Shown: piece after piece, positions 1 to 5,728 of the stretch
Layout of the letters: each line of letters begins with the position of its first letter
Numbering within the stretch: position 1 is the first letter of the stretch
Origin: an uncultured Collinsella sp.
GTDB lineage: Bacteria; Actinomycetota; Coriobacteriia; Coriobacteriales; Coriobacteriaceae
DNA length: 8,206 nt
NCBI GenBank assembly: GCA_902464495.1
Contig: CABQJK010000059.1
Span: forward strand, 1 to 8,206
Reading direction: 5' to 3'
Notes under the pieces: model-generated
The model's database searches: none
What the model saw: the letters and a program-made list of their open reading frames with translations, nothing else
Told to the model about the DNA's origin: nothing
Position numbers and translations under genes: made by a program

Positions 1-133
1 GCTGCTCGCGCCGATCCTCATTGGCTGCGAGGTCTTCGGTTTCGGTAATCTGCCGGCGTTCTTCATCGTCTGCGTTGTGGCATATCTGTTCAACATGGAC
101 AAATCGATCTACGCCCTGCAGGAGCGGGCATAG
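1..133 (+). CDS. C-terminal end of a membrane protein, possibly a ClC-type chloride channel (5' end outside window)
   Basis: Only the last 43 codons are present, read from base 2 to a TAG stop at 131-133. The fragment contains a strongly hydrophobic stretch (LPAFFIVCVVAYLFNM) followed by a short polar tail ending in SIYALQERA, so this is the last membrane segment and cytoplasmic end of an integral membrane protein. The pattern of a final helix followed by a small polar turn and SIY..Q resembles the end of bacterial voltage-gated chloride channel (ClC) permeases, which exchange chloride for protons. This identification rests on one short motif and is tentative; another multi-pass transporter is possible. 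The gene converges on ogt, and the repeat cluster at 153-237 begins 19 bases after its stop. Confidence 0.5.
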   Translation, partial: LLAPILIGCEVFGFGNLPAFFIVCVVAYLFNMDKSIYALQERA

Positions 134-152
134 AAAGATGTCCAAGTAGGTG

Positions 153-237
153 GTCTCAACCGGAAACGGCGTCCCACTCTGAGGCTGTATTCCGGGACAC
201 GGTTTCCGCTTGAGACGCTATTCGGAAAGCGTGTCCC
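153..237. repeat. Three related 15-bp repeats forming two mutually exclusive hairpins
   Basis: Three copies of a 15-bp unit lie within 85 bases: CGGAAACGGCGTCCC at 161-175, an inverted copy at 194-208 (reverse complement CGGAAACCGTGTCCC), and CGGAAAGCGTGTCCC at 223-237. The middle copy can pair with the left one, extended by GTCTCAA at 153-159 and TTGAGAC at 210-216, giving a 23-bp arm with 3 mismatches. It can instead pair with the right one, with 14 of 15 positions complementary. The two hairpins exclude each other. The cluster lies between the convergent ends of the membrane-protein gene and ogt. Neither strand shows a run of T after the stem, so it is not a classical intrinsic terminator. 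It may be a dispersed palindromic repeat or a Rho-dependent or stability element. Confidence 0.65.
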
Positions 238-277
238 GTTCTATTGTGGCGTCTTGGCTATGCAAAGTGCCCTGGCG

Positions 278-856
278 TTACTCCTCGTACGCGCCCTCAA
301 GCCGAAGCAGCCATTCCTTGCGATCGAGGCCACCGGCATATCCGTTGAGCGACCCGTCAGCGGCAACCACGCGATGGCACGGCACGATAATCGAAATGGG
401 ATTACGCGCAACCGCAGCCCCCACGGCACGCGGGGACACAACGGGAGCCTCATTTCCCGGCACACGATGTCGAGCCGCAACACGCTGGGCGATTTCGCCA
501 TACGTAGCGACATCGCCACGCGGGATAGAAAGCAGCTCAAACCAAACCTCACGCTGAAACGCCGTGCCAATCATATGCAACGGCGGCGTAAACCGAGGTA
601 CCTGCCCTGCAAAATAAGCATTCAGCCAAGCCCAAGAACGCTCAAGCACCGAAGAAGCCGCGCCATTTGCCGGACTCACCGAAGACATCCCACCGGTACC
701 GGAAACCGCGTCGGCGCCTTCAACATGTTCGGAGTCTTCCCGGAGAAGCGTGGAACCAAAGTGCTCCTGCCCCTCAAACCAAAGCCCCGTCAGACCGCGG
801 CCATCAGCGGCAAGCAAGATTTCGCCCAAAGGCGAGGCAAATGTCGTCGTGACCAC
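278..856 (-). CDS. ogt: Methylated-DNA--protein-cysteine methyltransferase (Ogt/AGT family)
   Basis: This is a suicide DNA-repair enzyme that moves the methyl group from O6-methylguanine (and O4-methylthymine) onto its own cysteine. The 192-residue protein carries the diagnostic active-site motif IIVPCHRV at 157-164 (acceptor Cys160). The upstream RAVGAAVARNP (143-153) holds the family's arginine finger and recognition helix. The C-terminal GYAGGLDRKEWLLRLEG (172-188) matches the usual family ending. The N-terminal domain starts with FASPLGEILLAADGRGLTGLWF, also typical. The start is a GTG at 854-856, preceded six bases upstream by a strong Shine-Dalgarno, AAAGGAG (863-869 on the complement). 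One oddity is a Ser/Gly/acidic insert at about residues 40-69 between the N-terminal domain and the catalytic domain; a compact Ogt normally has only a short linker there. The gene stands alone: asd is on the same strand but 456 bases upstream, with a separate promoter between them. Confidence 0.95.
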   Translation of the reverse strand: MVTTTFASPLGEILLAADGRGLTGLWFEGQEHFGSTLLREDSEHVEGADAVSGTGGMSSVSPANGAASSVLERSWAWLNAYFAGQVPRFTPPLHMIGTAFQREVWFELLSIPRGDVATYGEIAQRVAARHRVPGNEAPVVSPRAVGAAVARNPISIIVPCHRVVAADGSLNGYAGGLDRKEWLLRLEGAYEE

Positions 857-862
857 CAGCGG

Positions 863-889
863 CTCCTTTCAAAACTCCGCAACATAATA
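863..889 (-). promoter_or_regulatory. ogt -10 box and ribosome binding site
   Basis: Reading the - strand, TATTAT (884-889) differs from the -10 consensus at one base. It lies 14 bases upstream of AAAGGAG (863-869), which would give a very short leader before the GTG start of ogt. No good -35 hexamer is visible at the right distance; TTG-containing candidates have poor spacing. The -10 call is therefore tentative, while the ribosome binding site is clear. Confidence 0.45.
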
Positions 890-916
890 CCGCGAATTGT
901 GCAGACAACCCCAATC

Positions 917-1072
917 GACCCCAAAGTCACCCAAGGCAGCAGGCACGACGTCGCCGCAGCTGCCGCACGACCCCAAAGTCCCCGCAGGCAGCAGGCGCAA
1001 CGCGCCACAGCTGCCGGCCGCGCCCCAAAGTCCCCCAAGGCGGCAGGCGCAAAGCGCCGAGGCCGCCGCCGG
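917..1072. repeat. Three tandem copies of a 52-bp unit, T-poor on the + strand
   Basis: The anchor CCCCAAAGTC recurs at 919, 971 and 1023, exactly 52 bases apart. Each copy continues with a matching CCC(A/G)(A/C)(A)GGC(A/G)GCAGGC segment, and the first two also share GCAGCTGCCG or CACAGCTGCCG, offset by one base. The three blocks (917-968, 969-1020, 1021-1072) are clearly related but diverged, most strongly at the end of the third. The period is not a multiple of three, so the repeat would shift any reading frame from copy to copy, which argues against a coding origin. The + strand here is very rich in C, G and A and nearly lacks T, and the bias continues to about 1168. The array lies between the ogt promoter and the hairpin behind asd. 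No function is evident. Confidence 0.75.
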
Positions 1073-1168
1073 GACCAGGGCCCGCAACAACCACGTGCCC
1101 CCACATCAGCCCAGCGGCCCCAACCAACAACGGCCCCATCGCGGGCAGCTCGCAGCAACGTCACCGCA

Positions 1169-1298
1169 GGCGGGGGCCGGGCTTGGTTTTCAGAACACTC
1201 CGCAGACCAGTGTGGCGCCTTGTCCGCGGCTCCGAAGGAGCAGGACAAGGCGCCACACATGGTCGAGGACGTTCTGAAAACTAAGCCCGGCCCCCGCC
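1169..1298 (-). repeat. Long hairpin element 1 (candidate structured RNA, 3' of asd)
   Basis: On the - strand this element starts 15 bases after the asd stop. Outer arms of 28 bp (1271-1298 and 1169-1196) pair at 27 positions; the odd pair is A-C on this strand and G-U on the other. Inside lies GUCCUC (1265-1270) facing UGCGGAGU (1197-1204), then a 5-bp helix GACCA/UGGUC (1260-1264 with 1205-1209). A single bulged U (1259) follows, then a perfect 16-bp helix (1243-1258 with 1210-1225) and an apical GCUCC-UUC-GGAGC hairpin (1229-1241). No T-tract follows, so it is not a standard intrinsic terminator. The layout and the internal-loop bases recur in the elements at 6632-6756 and 5604-5715, although the stems differ. 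Whether it acts as RNA (mRNA 3' end, stability) or as a mobile DNA palindrome cannot be told from sequence alone. Confidence 0.85.
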
Positions 1299-1312
1299 GG
1301 ACGGCTCCGCCG

Positions 1313-2338
1313 CTACTCGCAGAGCAGCTTAGCGATCTGGACGGCGTTGGTTGCCGCGCCCTTACGGATTTGGTCGCCGCAGCACCAGAAGGTGATGCCG
1401 CGCGCGGCCTCAGGGTTCGAGATGTCGCGGCGCACACGGCCGACCCAGATCAGATCCTGGTCGGACGTATCCATCGGCATGGGGAAGCGATCGTGCGCAT
1501 CCTCGGCAGCCATATCGTCAACCAGCTTGACGCCGGGAGCGGCAGCCAGCGCAGCGCGGGCCTCCTCGACCGTAATGTCGCGCTCGAACTCGAGCGTAAT
1601 GCTCTCGGAGTGCGAGCGCAGCACAGGCACGCGCACGCAGGTGCAGTTCACGCGCAGCTCGGGAAGGTGCATGATCTTGCGGCCCTCGTTTTGCAGCTTC
1701 ATCTCCTCGGAGGTAAAGCCTTCCTCCTTGACGCCGCCGATCTGCGGAATCAGGTTGCTCGCCAGCTGGGCGGCAAATGCACGCGGCTCGGGAATCTCCT
1801 CGCCGCGGCCCAGGGCGGCCAACTGAGCCTCGAGCTCGGCCATACCGGGGGCACCGGCGCCCGAAGCCGCCTGGTACGTCGAAACGATCATACGCTTCAC
1901 GCCGGCGAGCTGATGCAGCGGCCAGGTGGGAACCAAACCGATGATGGTCGCGCAGTTGGGGTTGGCGATAAGGCCATGATGCCACTTGATGTCGTCGGCG
2001 TTGATCTCGGGCACGACCAGCGGCACCTCGGGGTCCATGCGGAAGGCATGGCTGTTGTCGACCACGACGGCGCCGCGCTTGACGGCTTCGGGCAGCAGCT
2101 CCTTGGCGATATCGTCGCCGGCAGCGCCGAGTACGATGTCGCAGCCCTCAAAGGCCTCGGGGCAAGCCTCCTCAATCACAACCTGCTCGCCGCGGAACTC
2201 GACGGTCTTGCCCGCAGAGCGCGCGCTCGCTAGCAGCTTGAGCTTGCCGACCGGAAACCCCTGCTCGTTGAGACACTCGAGCATCTGGGTGCCCACGGCT
2301 CCCGTCGCGCCCAAAATAGCAACCGTATACTGTTTCAT
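1313..2338 (-). CDS. asd: Aspartate-semialdehyde dehydrogenase
   Basis: The enzyme reduces beta-aspartyl phosphate to aspartate semialdehyde with NADPH, the second step of the pathway to lysine, threonine, methionine and cell-wall diaminopimelate. The 341-residue protein begins with an NADP-binding Rossmann motif, ILGATGAVG (8-16). It carries the catalytic cysteine in NPNC (Cys129), the substrate-phosphate arginine in HAFRMD (Arg100), the SEEMKLQNEGRKI segment (210-222) that contributes substrate-binding residues, and the proton-relay histidine in VRVPVLRSHSE (His243). Length and motif order match the Gram-positive type Asd. I chose the ATG at 2336-2338 because MKQYTVAILGATG is the expected N-terminus and AAAGGGGG (2343-2350) sits four bases upstream. 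An in-frame extension of 52 codons farther upstream has no family resemblance. lysC lies upstream on the same strand, 175 bases away. Confidence 0.97.
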   Translation of the reverse strand: MKQYTVAILGATGAVGTQMLECLNEQGFPVGKLKLLASARSAGKTVEFRGEQVVIEEACPEAFEGCDIVLGAAGDDIAKELLPEAVKRGAVVVDNSHAFRMDPEVPLVVPEINADDIKWHHGLIANPNCATIIGLVPTWPLHQLAGVKRMIVSTYQAASGAGAPGMAELEAQLAALGRGEEIPEPRAFAAQLASNLIPQIGGVKEEGFTSEEMKLQNEGRKIMHLPELRVNCTCVRVPVLRSHSESITLEFERDITVEEARAALAAAPGVKLVDDMAAEDAHDRFPMPMDTSDQDLIWVGRVRRDISNPEAARGITFWCCGDQIRKGAATNAVQIAKLLCE

Positions 2339-2402
2339 GCTTCCCCCTTTAAAGGTTGTGGCTATCGCCCGCACGCCAAGCAGGCCGGATATTCTTGCCC
2401 AG

Positions 2403-2408
2403 TTTATA
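2403..2408 (-). promoter_or_regulatory. Possible -10 box of an asd-specific promoter
   Basis: On the - strand TATAAA lies just after the hairpin at 2414-2440 and about 65 bases before the asd start codon. It matches five of six bases of the -10 consensus, and TG precedes it directly. The -35 region would fall inside the hairpin, where GTTTTG is a poor match at 17-base spacing. If real, it would let asd be transcribed separately from lysC. Confidence 0.3.
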
Positions 2409-2413
2409 CAAGA

Positions 2414-2440
2414 ACGGGGCGGATACAAAACCCGCCCCGT
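2414..2440 (-). terminator. Terminator-like hairpin after lysC
   Basis: On the - strand ACGGGGCGG and CCGCCCCGT form a perfect 9-bp GC-rich stem around a 9-base loop. It is followed by TTCTTGTAT, a modest T-rich tail. The hairpin lies 74 bases after the lysC stop and 74 bases before the asd start codon. It could end or attenuate transcription from lysC into asd. The weak T-tract makes partial read-through likely. Confidence 0.5.
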
Positions 2441-2462
2441 CGAAACGAAACCGAAACGAAAC
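2441..2462. repeat. Perfect 11-bp tandem duplication
   Basis: CGAAACGAAAC occurs twice in direct succession (2441-2451 and 2452-2462), and each copy itself contains CGAAA twice. It joins the terminator-like hairpin to a GCCCCGC segment. It is probably a slippage product in the untranslated region after lysC; no function is suggested. Confidence 0.6.
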
Positions 2463-2471
2463 GCCCCGCTG

Positions 2472-2501
2472 TAGATTTTTGAGACATGACCCAAAAATCT
2501 A
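2472..2501. repeat. 30-bp near-palindrome just after lysC
   Basis: The perfect 10-bp arms TAGATTTTTG (2472-2481) and CAAAAATCTA (2492-2501) flank a centre, AGACATGACC, that is itself largely symmetric about CATG. Overall 26 of 30 positions are self-complementary. It lies 12 bases past the lysC stop and is AT-rich in a GC-rich setting. It could be a dispersed palindromic repeat, a protein-binding site, or part of the lysC transcript end, because the stem carries five consecutive T on either strand. Confidence 0.65.
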
Positions 2502-2513
2502 GCGTGATAGCAG

Positions 2514-3902
2514 CTATTTGTGGAGCGCGGCCAAGGCGGGATCGACCGGCGCGGAAGCCTCCAGGTCGGAGACCTTTACAATACCGTTCTCATCGGAGAA
2601 GGCACGGTAAATGGTCTGAATCGCCAGGTCGAAGTCTTTCTCCTCGACACCGATAATGATATTGATCTCGTCGCAGCTCTGCGAAATCATACGCACGCTC
2701 ACGCCGGCCTGGCCAAGCATGCCAAACAGGTGACCGGAGATGCCAGCACGACCGCGCAGGTTGCGGCCTACGGTAGCGATAAGCGCCAGACCCTCAACGA
2801 CCTCGATCTCGAGCGGCTCGACCTCCTGCTGAATGTCACCCACGAGCGAGTACAGCGAGTCGTGCACATCCTGCTCCTGCACCACGGCGCCAAAGCGGTC
2901 GACACCGGTGGGCATGTGCTCGACGGAGACGTCATAGCGCTCGAAGACCGAAAGCGCACGGCGCATAAAGCCGACGCGGGGCTTGGTGCGGTCGCGGGCA
3001 ACGTTGATGGCGACAAAGCCGCGCTTGCCGGTCACGCCGGTAATGATGGGCTCTGCCTCGCCCTCGTCAGCCGTCTCGCTAATGATGGTGCCGGGGTCCT
3101 GCGGCGCGTTGGTGTTCTTGATGACCAGCGGAATACCGGCCTCGCGCACGGGGAACACGGCCTCCTCGTGCAGGACGCTCGCGCCCATGTACGAAAGCTC
3201 GCGCAGCTCCTCGTAGGTAACGCGGGCGATGGGCTGAGCCTCGGGCACAATGCGAGGATCGGCAGAATAGAAGCCCGAAACGTCGGTCCAGTTCTCGTAC
3301 AGGTCGGCACCAAGGCACTTGGCCAGAATCGAGCCGGAAATATCGCCGCCACCACGGTCGAGCAGCTTGATCTGGCCCTCACGCGTCGCGCCGTAGAAAC
3401 CGGGCATAACAAAGCCGCCCTGCTGACCGTACTCCTGCACCAGCTCAGAGGTGCGGTTCATGCTGAGCGTACCGTCGTGATGGAACGCAACGACCGTCGC
3501 GGCGTCCAGGAACGGCAGACCCAGGTACTCGGCCATCAGGCGAGCGGTGAAGTACTCGCCACGGCTCACGAGCTCCTCAGTAGAGTAGCCACCGGAGCGA
3601 GCACGCTCGGCAAAGGCCGCAAACTCCTCGCGGATGGGATAGGTGAGCCCTAGCTCGTCAGCAATATCAAAGTAGCGCTGGCCGATATCCTCGAGCAGCT
3701 CCTCACACGACACGTGGTACTTAACGTGCGCGTTAACCAGGTAGAGCAGGTCGGTCACCTTGGTGTCGCCCTTAAAGCGGCGGCCGCAGGCAGAAACCAC
3801 CACAAAACGGCGGGCAGGGTCGGCGTCGACAATGGCCTTGATCTTCTTGAAGTGTTCGGCGTCGGCGACCGACGAGCCGCCAAACTTGGCAATCTTAATC
3901 AT
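2514..3902 (-). CDS. lysC: Aspartate kinase with two C-terminal ACT domains
   Basis: The enzyme phosphorylates aspartate with ATP, the committed step towards lysine, threonine and methionine. The 462-residue monofunctional protein opens with the amino-acid-kinase motif KFGGSSV (6-12). It continues with the substrate region RGEYFTARL (114-122), LLDRGGGDISGS (180-191) and WTDVSGFYSADPR (205-217), which bind aspartate and ATP. GASVLHEEAVFP (240-251) ends the kinase domain. Residues about 296-360 and 371-440 form two ACT regulatory domains, the second marked by MISQSCDEINIIIGV (405-419). Such domains bind lysine or threonine for feedback control in this family; which effector acts here cannot be read from sequence. 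The ATG at 3900-3902 places KFGGSSV at the usual distance. Its ribosome site, AAAGG, is rather far upstream (about 13-14 bases). The gene is divergent from thrC and is followed by asd. The leader is too short for a lysine riboswitch. Confidence 0.96.
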   Translation of the reverse strand: MIKIAKFGGSSVADAEHFKKIKAIVDADPARRFVVVSACGRRFKGDTKVTDLLYLVNAHVKYHVSCEELLEDIGQRYFDIADELGLTYPIREEFAAFAERARSGGYSTEELVSRGEYFTARLMAEYLGLPFLDAATVVAFHHDGTLSMNRTSELVQEYGQQGGFVMPGFYGATREGQIKLLDRGGGDISGSILAKCLGADLYENWTDVSGFYSADPRIVPEAQPIARVTYEELRELSYMGASVLHEEAVFPVREAGIPLVIKNTNAPQDPGTIISETADEGEAEPIITGVTGKRGFVAINVARDRTKPRVGFMRRALSVFERYDVSVEHMPTGVDRFGAVVQEQDVHDSLYSLVGDIQQEVEPLEIEVVEGLALIATVGRNLRGRAGISGHLFGMLGQAGVSVRMISQSCDEINIIIGVEEKDFDLAIQTIYRAFSDENGIVKVSDLEASAPVDPALAALHK

Positions 3903-4006
3903 GGGCTTGAGGTTACCTTTCTAAAAAGCCTCTGCGAACCTATTTTGCGCGCTCTGATACCATGGTTTCACCGATTGGGACCAAGGCATCCGAGGAGCAG
4001 TGTTAT
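3903..4006. promoter_or_regulatory. Divergent lysC-thrC control region with a 16-bp near-palindrome
   Basis: All signals for two divergent amino-acid genes must fit in 104 bases. The near-palindrome TGATACCATGGTTTCA (3955-3970) matches its own reverse complement at 14 of 16 positions and sits mid-way, as expected for a shared operator. A weak thrC promoter can be drawn (TTTCTA 3918-3923, 17 bases, TATTTT 3941-3946), which would put the palindrome just downstream of the transcription start. For lysC, TTGGTC (3979-3984) is a possible -35 without a convincing -10. GAGGAG at 3992-3997 is a clear ribosome site for thrC. Operator function is inferred from position and symmetry only. Confidence 0.4.
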
Positions 4007-5524
4007 ATGGGAACTTATCATAGTACACGAGGACGCACTTTATCGTGCTCAAGTAAGGTGGCAATCCGTACCGGCATCGCTCCCGACGGGGGTTTGTTTG
4101 TCTCGGACGAGCTCGGCACCCAGCAGGTCGATATCAGCTCGCTTGCAGATAAATCGTACTTTGAAATCGCTCAAGATGTGTTGGGAATGTTACTGAATGA
4201 TTACACGGCCGAAGAAATTTCGGCGTGTGTCGACGAGGCATACCGCGGCACGTTTGCGAGCGAAGAGGTCACGCCGCTCGTCAAACTCGACGCAGCACCG
4301 GGCGCCGACGCCCCGCAGACCTATGTGATGGAGCTCTTTGGCGGTCCCACGAGCGCCTTTAAGGACGTCGCCCTGCAGATGCTCCCCCGCCTGATGGCCC
4401 GCACCTCCGCCAAGGACGGCGGCGCCGAGCGCATCATGATCGTCACCGCCACGTCGGGCGACACAGGCAAGGCCGCGCTCGCCGGTTTTGCCGACGCTCC
4501 GGGCACGGGCATCACCGTCTTTTATCCCGAGGGCAAGGTCAGCCGCGTTCAGAACCTGCAGATGTCCACGCAGGAGGGCGACAACGTCGCCGTCTGCGGC
4601 ATCCGTGGCAACTTCGACGACGCCCAGAGCGCCGTCAAGCGCATCTTTGCCGATAAGGAGCTTGCCGAGCGCCTGGAGGCCGCCGGCACCGTGCTCTCGA
4701 GCGCCAACTCCATCAACGTCGGCCGCCTAGTGCCGCAGGTCGTCTACTACTTTGCCGCCTATGCGCAGCTGCTGCGCGCCGGCGCTATCGAGGCTGGCGA
4801 CGCCGTAGAGCTCTGCGTGCCCACCGGCAACTTTGGCGATATCTTGGCCGGCTACTACGCCAAGCGTATGGGTCTACCCGTCGCCAAGCTCATCGTCGCG
4901 AGCGACAAGAACAACGTGCTGGCCGACTTCCTGACCACCGGCGTTTACGACCGTAACCGCCCGTTCTTCACGACCATCTCGCCGTCGATGGACATCCTTA
5001 TTAGCTCCAACCTGGAGCGCATGCTGTACTTCCTGTCCGATGGTGACTGCGAGCTCGTTGCCGGCCTTATGGAGCAGCTTGCCCAGACGGGCCGTTACGA
5101 GGTTCCCGCCGAGCTGCTGGCCAAGATTCAGAGCGTGTTTGGCTGCGGCTGGGCCAGCGAGGACGAGGTCCGTGCCGCCATCAAGAACTGCTGGGACGCC
5201 AACAACTACGTGATCGACCCGCACACCGCCTGTGGCTATCACGTCTTTGAGCAGGTCGCTCCCGCCGAGGGCGCCAAGGCCCGCGTGCTGCTTTCGACCG
5301 CCAGCCCCTACAAGTTCCCGCGCGCCTGCTGCGACGCTCTGGGGCTCGACGTTCCCGAGGACGATTTTGAGGCTATGCGCGTACTGGAGCAGGCCACCAA
5401 CACAGTCGCCCCGACCCAGCTCGCCGAACTCGAGTCCAAGCCCATCCGCTTCGAAGACGTCTGCGACGTAGCCGACATGGCCAACTACGTAGAGTCCGCC
5501 GCCAAAAAGATGGCCACCAACTAA
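4007..5524 (+). CDS. thrC: Threonine synthase (PLP-dependent)
   Basis: The enzyme converts O-phosphohomoserine and water to threonine and phosphate, the last threonine step, in the cytoplasm. The 505-residue protein begins with the family hallmark YHSTRG (4-9) and APDGGLFV (25-32). It carries the PLP-binding lysine in GGPTSAFKD (Lys119), ATSGDTGKAA (148-157), the PLP-phosphate loop PTGNFGD (272-278) and the C-terminal STASPYKFP (430-438). The length fits the long, fungal/proteobacterial-like branch of threonine synthases. I chose ATG 4007 because GAGGAG (3992-3997) lies nine bases before it and the family N-terminus begins there; an in-frame ATG at 3962 would add 15 unrelated residues. It is divergent from lysC and followed by its own terminator, then by thrB on the same strand. 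Confidence 0.96.
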   Translation: MGTYHSTRGRTLSCSSKVAIRTGIAPDGGLFVSDELGTQQVDISSLADKSYFEIAQDVLGMLLNDYTAEEISACVDEAYRGTFASEEVTPLVKLDAAPGADAPQTYVMELFGGPTSAFKDVALQMLPRLMARTSAKDGGAERIMIVTATSGDTGKAALAGFADAPGTGITVFYPEGKVSRVQNLQMSTQEGDNVAVCGIRGNFDDAQSAVKRIFADKELAERLEAAGTVLSSANSINVGRLVPQVVYYFAAYAQLLRAGAIEAGDAVELCVPTGNFGDILAGYYAKRMGLPVAKLIVASDKNNVLADFLTTGVYDRNRPFFTTISPSMDILISSNLERMLYFLSDGDCELVAGLMEQLAQTGRYEVPAELLAKIQSVFGCGWASEDEVRAAIKNCWDANNYVIDPHTACGYHVFEQVAPAEGAKARVLLSTASPYKFPRACCDALGLDVPEDDFEAMRVLEQATNTVAPTQLAELESKPIRFEDVCDVADMANYVESAAKKMATN

Positions 5525-5537
5525 AACCCCTTACAAG

Positions 5538-5568
5538 GCGCCGGCGAAAGCCGGCGCACTTTCTTTTA
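5538..5568 (+). terminator. Intrinsic terminator of thrC
   Basis: A perfect 8-bp stem, GCGCCGGC/GCCGGCGC (5538-5545 with 5550-5557), is capped by a stable GAAA tetraloop and followed by ACTTTCTTTT. It lies 13 bases after the thrC stop. This is the only canonical terminator in the window. It implies that thrB is either expressed by read-through or has its own promoter in the following 150 bases. Confidence 0.85.
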
Positions 5569-5603
5569 TCAGATAACCCCCGGGATGATGACGAACGCGC
5601 ACA

Positions 5604-5715
5604 GCGTGCCTGGCTGTTTAGTTCGTCGCGAGTTCCGCACGCAAAGGAAAGCACTTAATGTGCTTTCCGTCTTGCGCAGGACTGCCCGAGCAGCGAACTA
5701 AACAGCCAGGCACGC
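5604..5715 (-). repeat. Long hairpin element 3, inverted, abutting the thrB ribosome site
   Basis: Perfect 22-bp outer arms (5604-5625 and 5694-5715) enclose an inner 9-bp stem (5646-5654 with 5660-5668) around a 5-base loop. Read on the - strand, it repeats the plan of the elements at 1169-1298 and 6632-6756. GUCCUG (5677-5682) faces UGCGGAAC (5632-5639), then a 5-bp helix CGCAA/UUGCG (5672-5676 with 5640-5644), then a 5'-side bulge GAC, then the inner stem. It differs in having extra unpaired bases between the outer arms and the shared loop (5683-5693 and 5626-5631). The right arm ends one base before the thrB Shine-Dalgarno AGGAGG (5717-5722), so on the + strand it would form a large hairpin in the thrB leader. 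Membership in the family is less certain than for the other two. Confidence 0.75.
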
Positions 5716-5728
5716 CAGGAGGACTCAC

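Noticed and set aside
917..1072. CRISPR array
   Set aside because: The units are contiguous diverged copies without a constant repeat alternating with unique spacers, and no cas genes are present.
1169..1298. Long hairpins as intrinsic terminators or integron attC sites
   Set aside because: None of the long elements is followed by a T-tract, and they lack the attC core sites (GTTRRRY and its partner); no integrase is present.
790..1437. Small frames on both strands across the gap between ogt and asd
   Set aside because: The translations are low-complexity and overlap the 52-bp tandem repeat and the hairpin. The repeat period breaks frame, and no ribosome site supports a start.
254..2233. 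A 659-codon open frame on the + strand across ogt, the intergenic gap and asd
   Set aside because: It is antisense to two well-supported genes, has a low-complexity Arg/Ala/Gly/Pro-rich translation with no recognisable domain, and arises from high GC.
2339..2494. N-terminal extension of Asd by 52 codons
   Set aside because: The extension runs through the terminator-like hairpin, lacks family similarity, and the ATG at 2338 has a good ribosome site and the expected N-terminus.
2520..3653. A 377-codon open frame on the + strand
   Set aside because: It lies entirely antisense to lysC, which has complete kinase and ACT motifs; the translation resembles no family.
3962..4006. Upstream ATG for ThrC
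   Set aside because: It would add 15 unrelated residues and run through the ribosome site at 3992-3997; the ATG at 4007 starts the conserved N-terminus.
3903..4006. Lysine riboswitch or threonine leader-peptide attenuator upstream of lysC or thrC
   Set aside because: The 104-bp divergent gap is too short for a lysine riboswitch, and no short frame rich in Thr/Ile codons with a terminator is seen.
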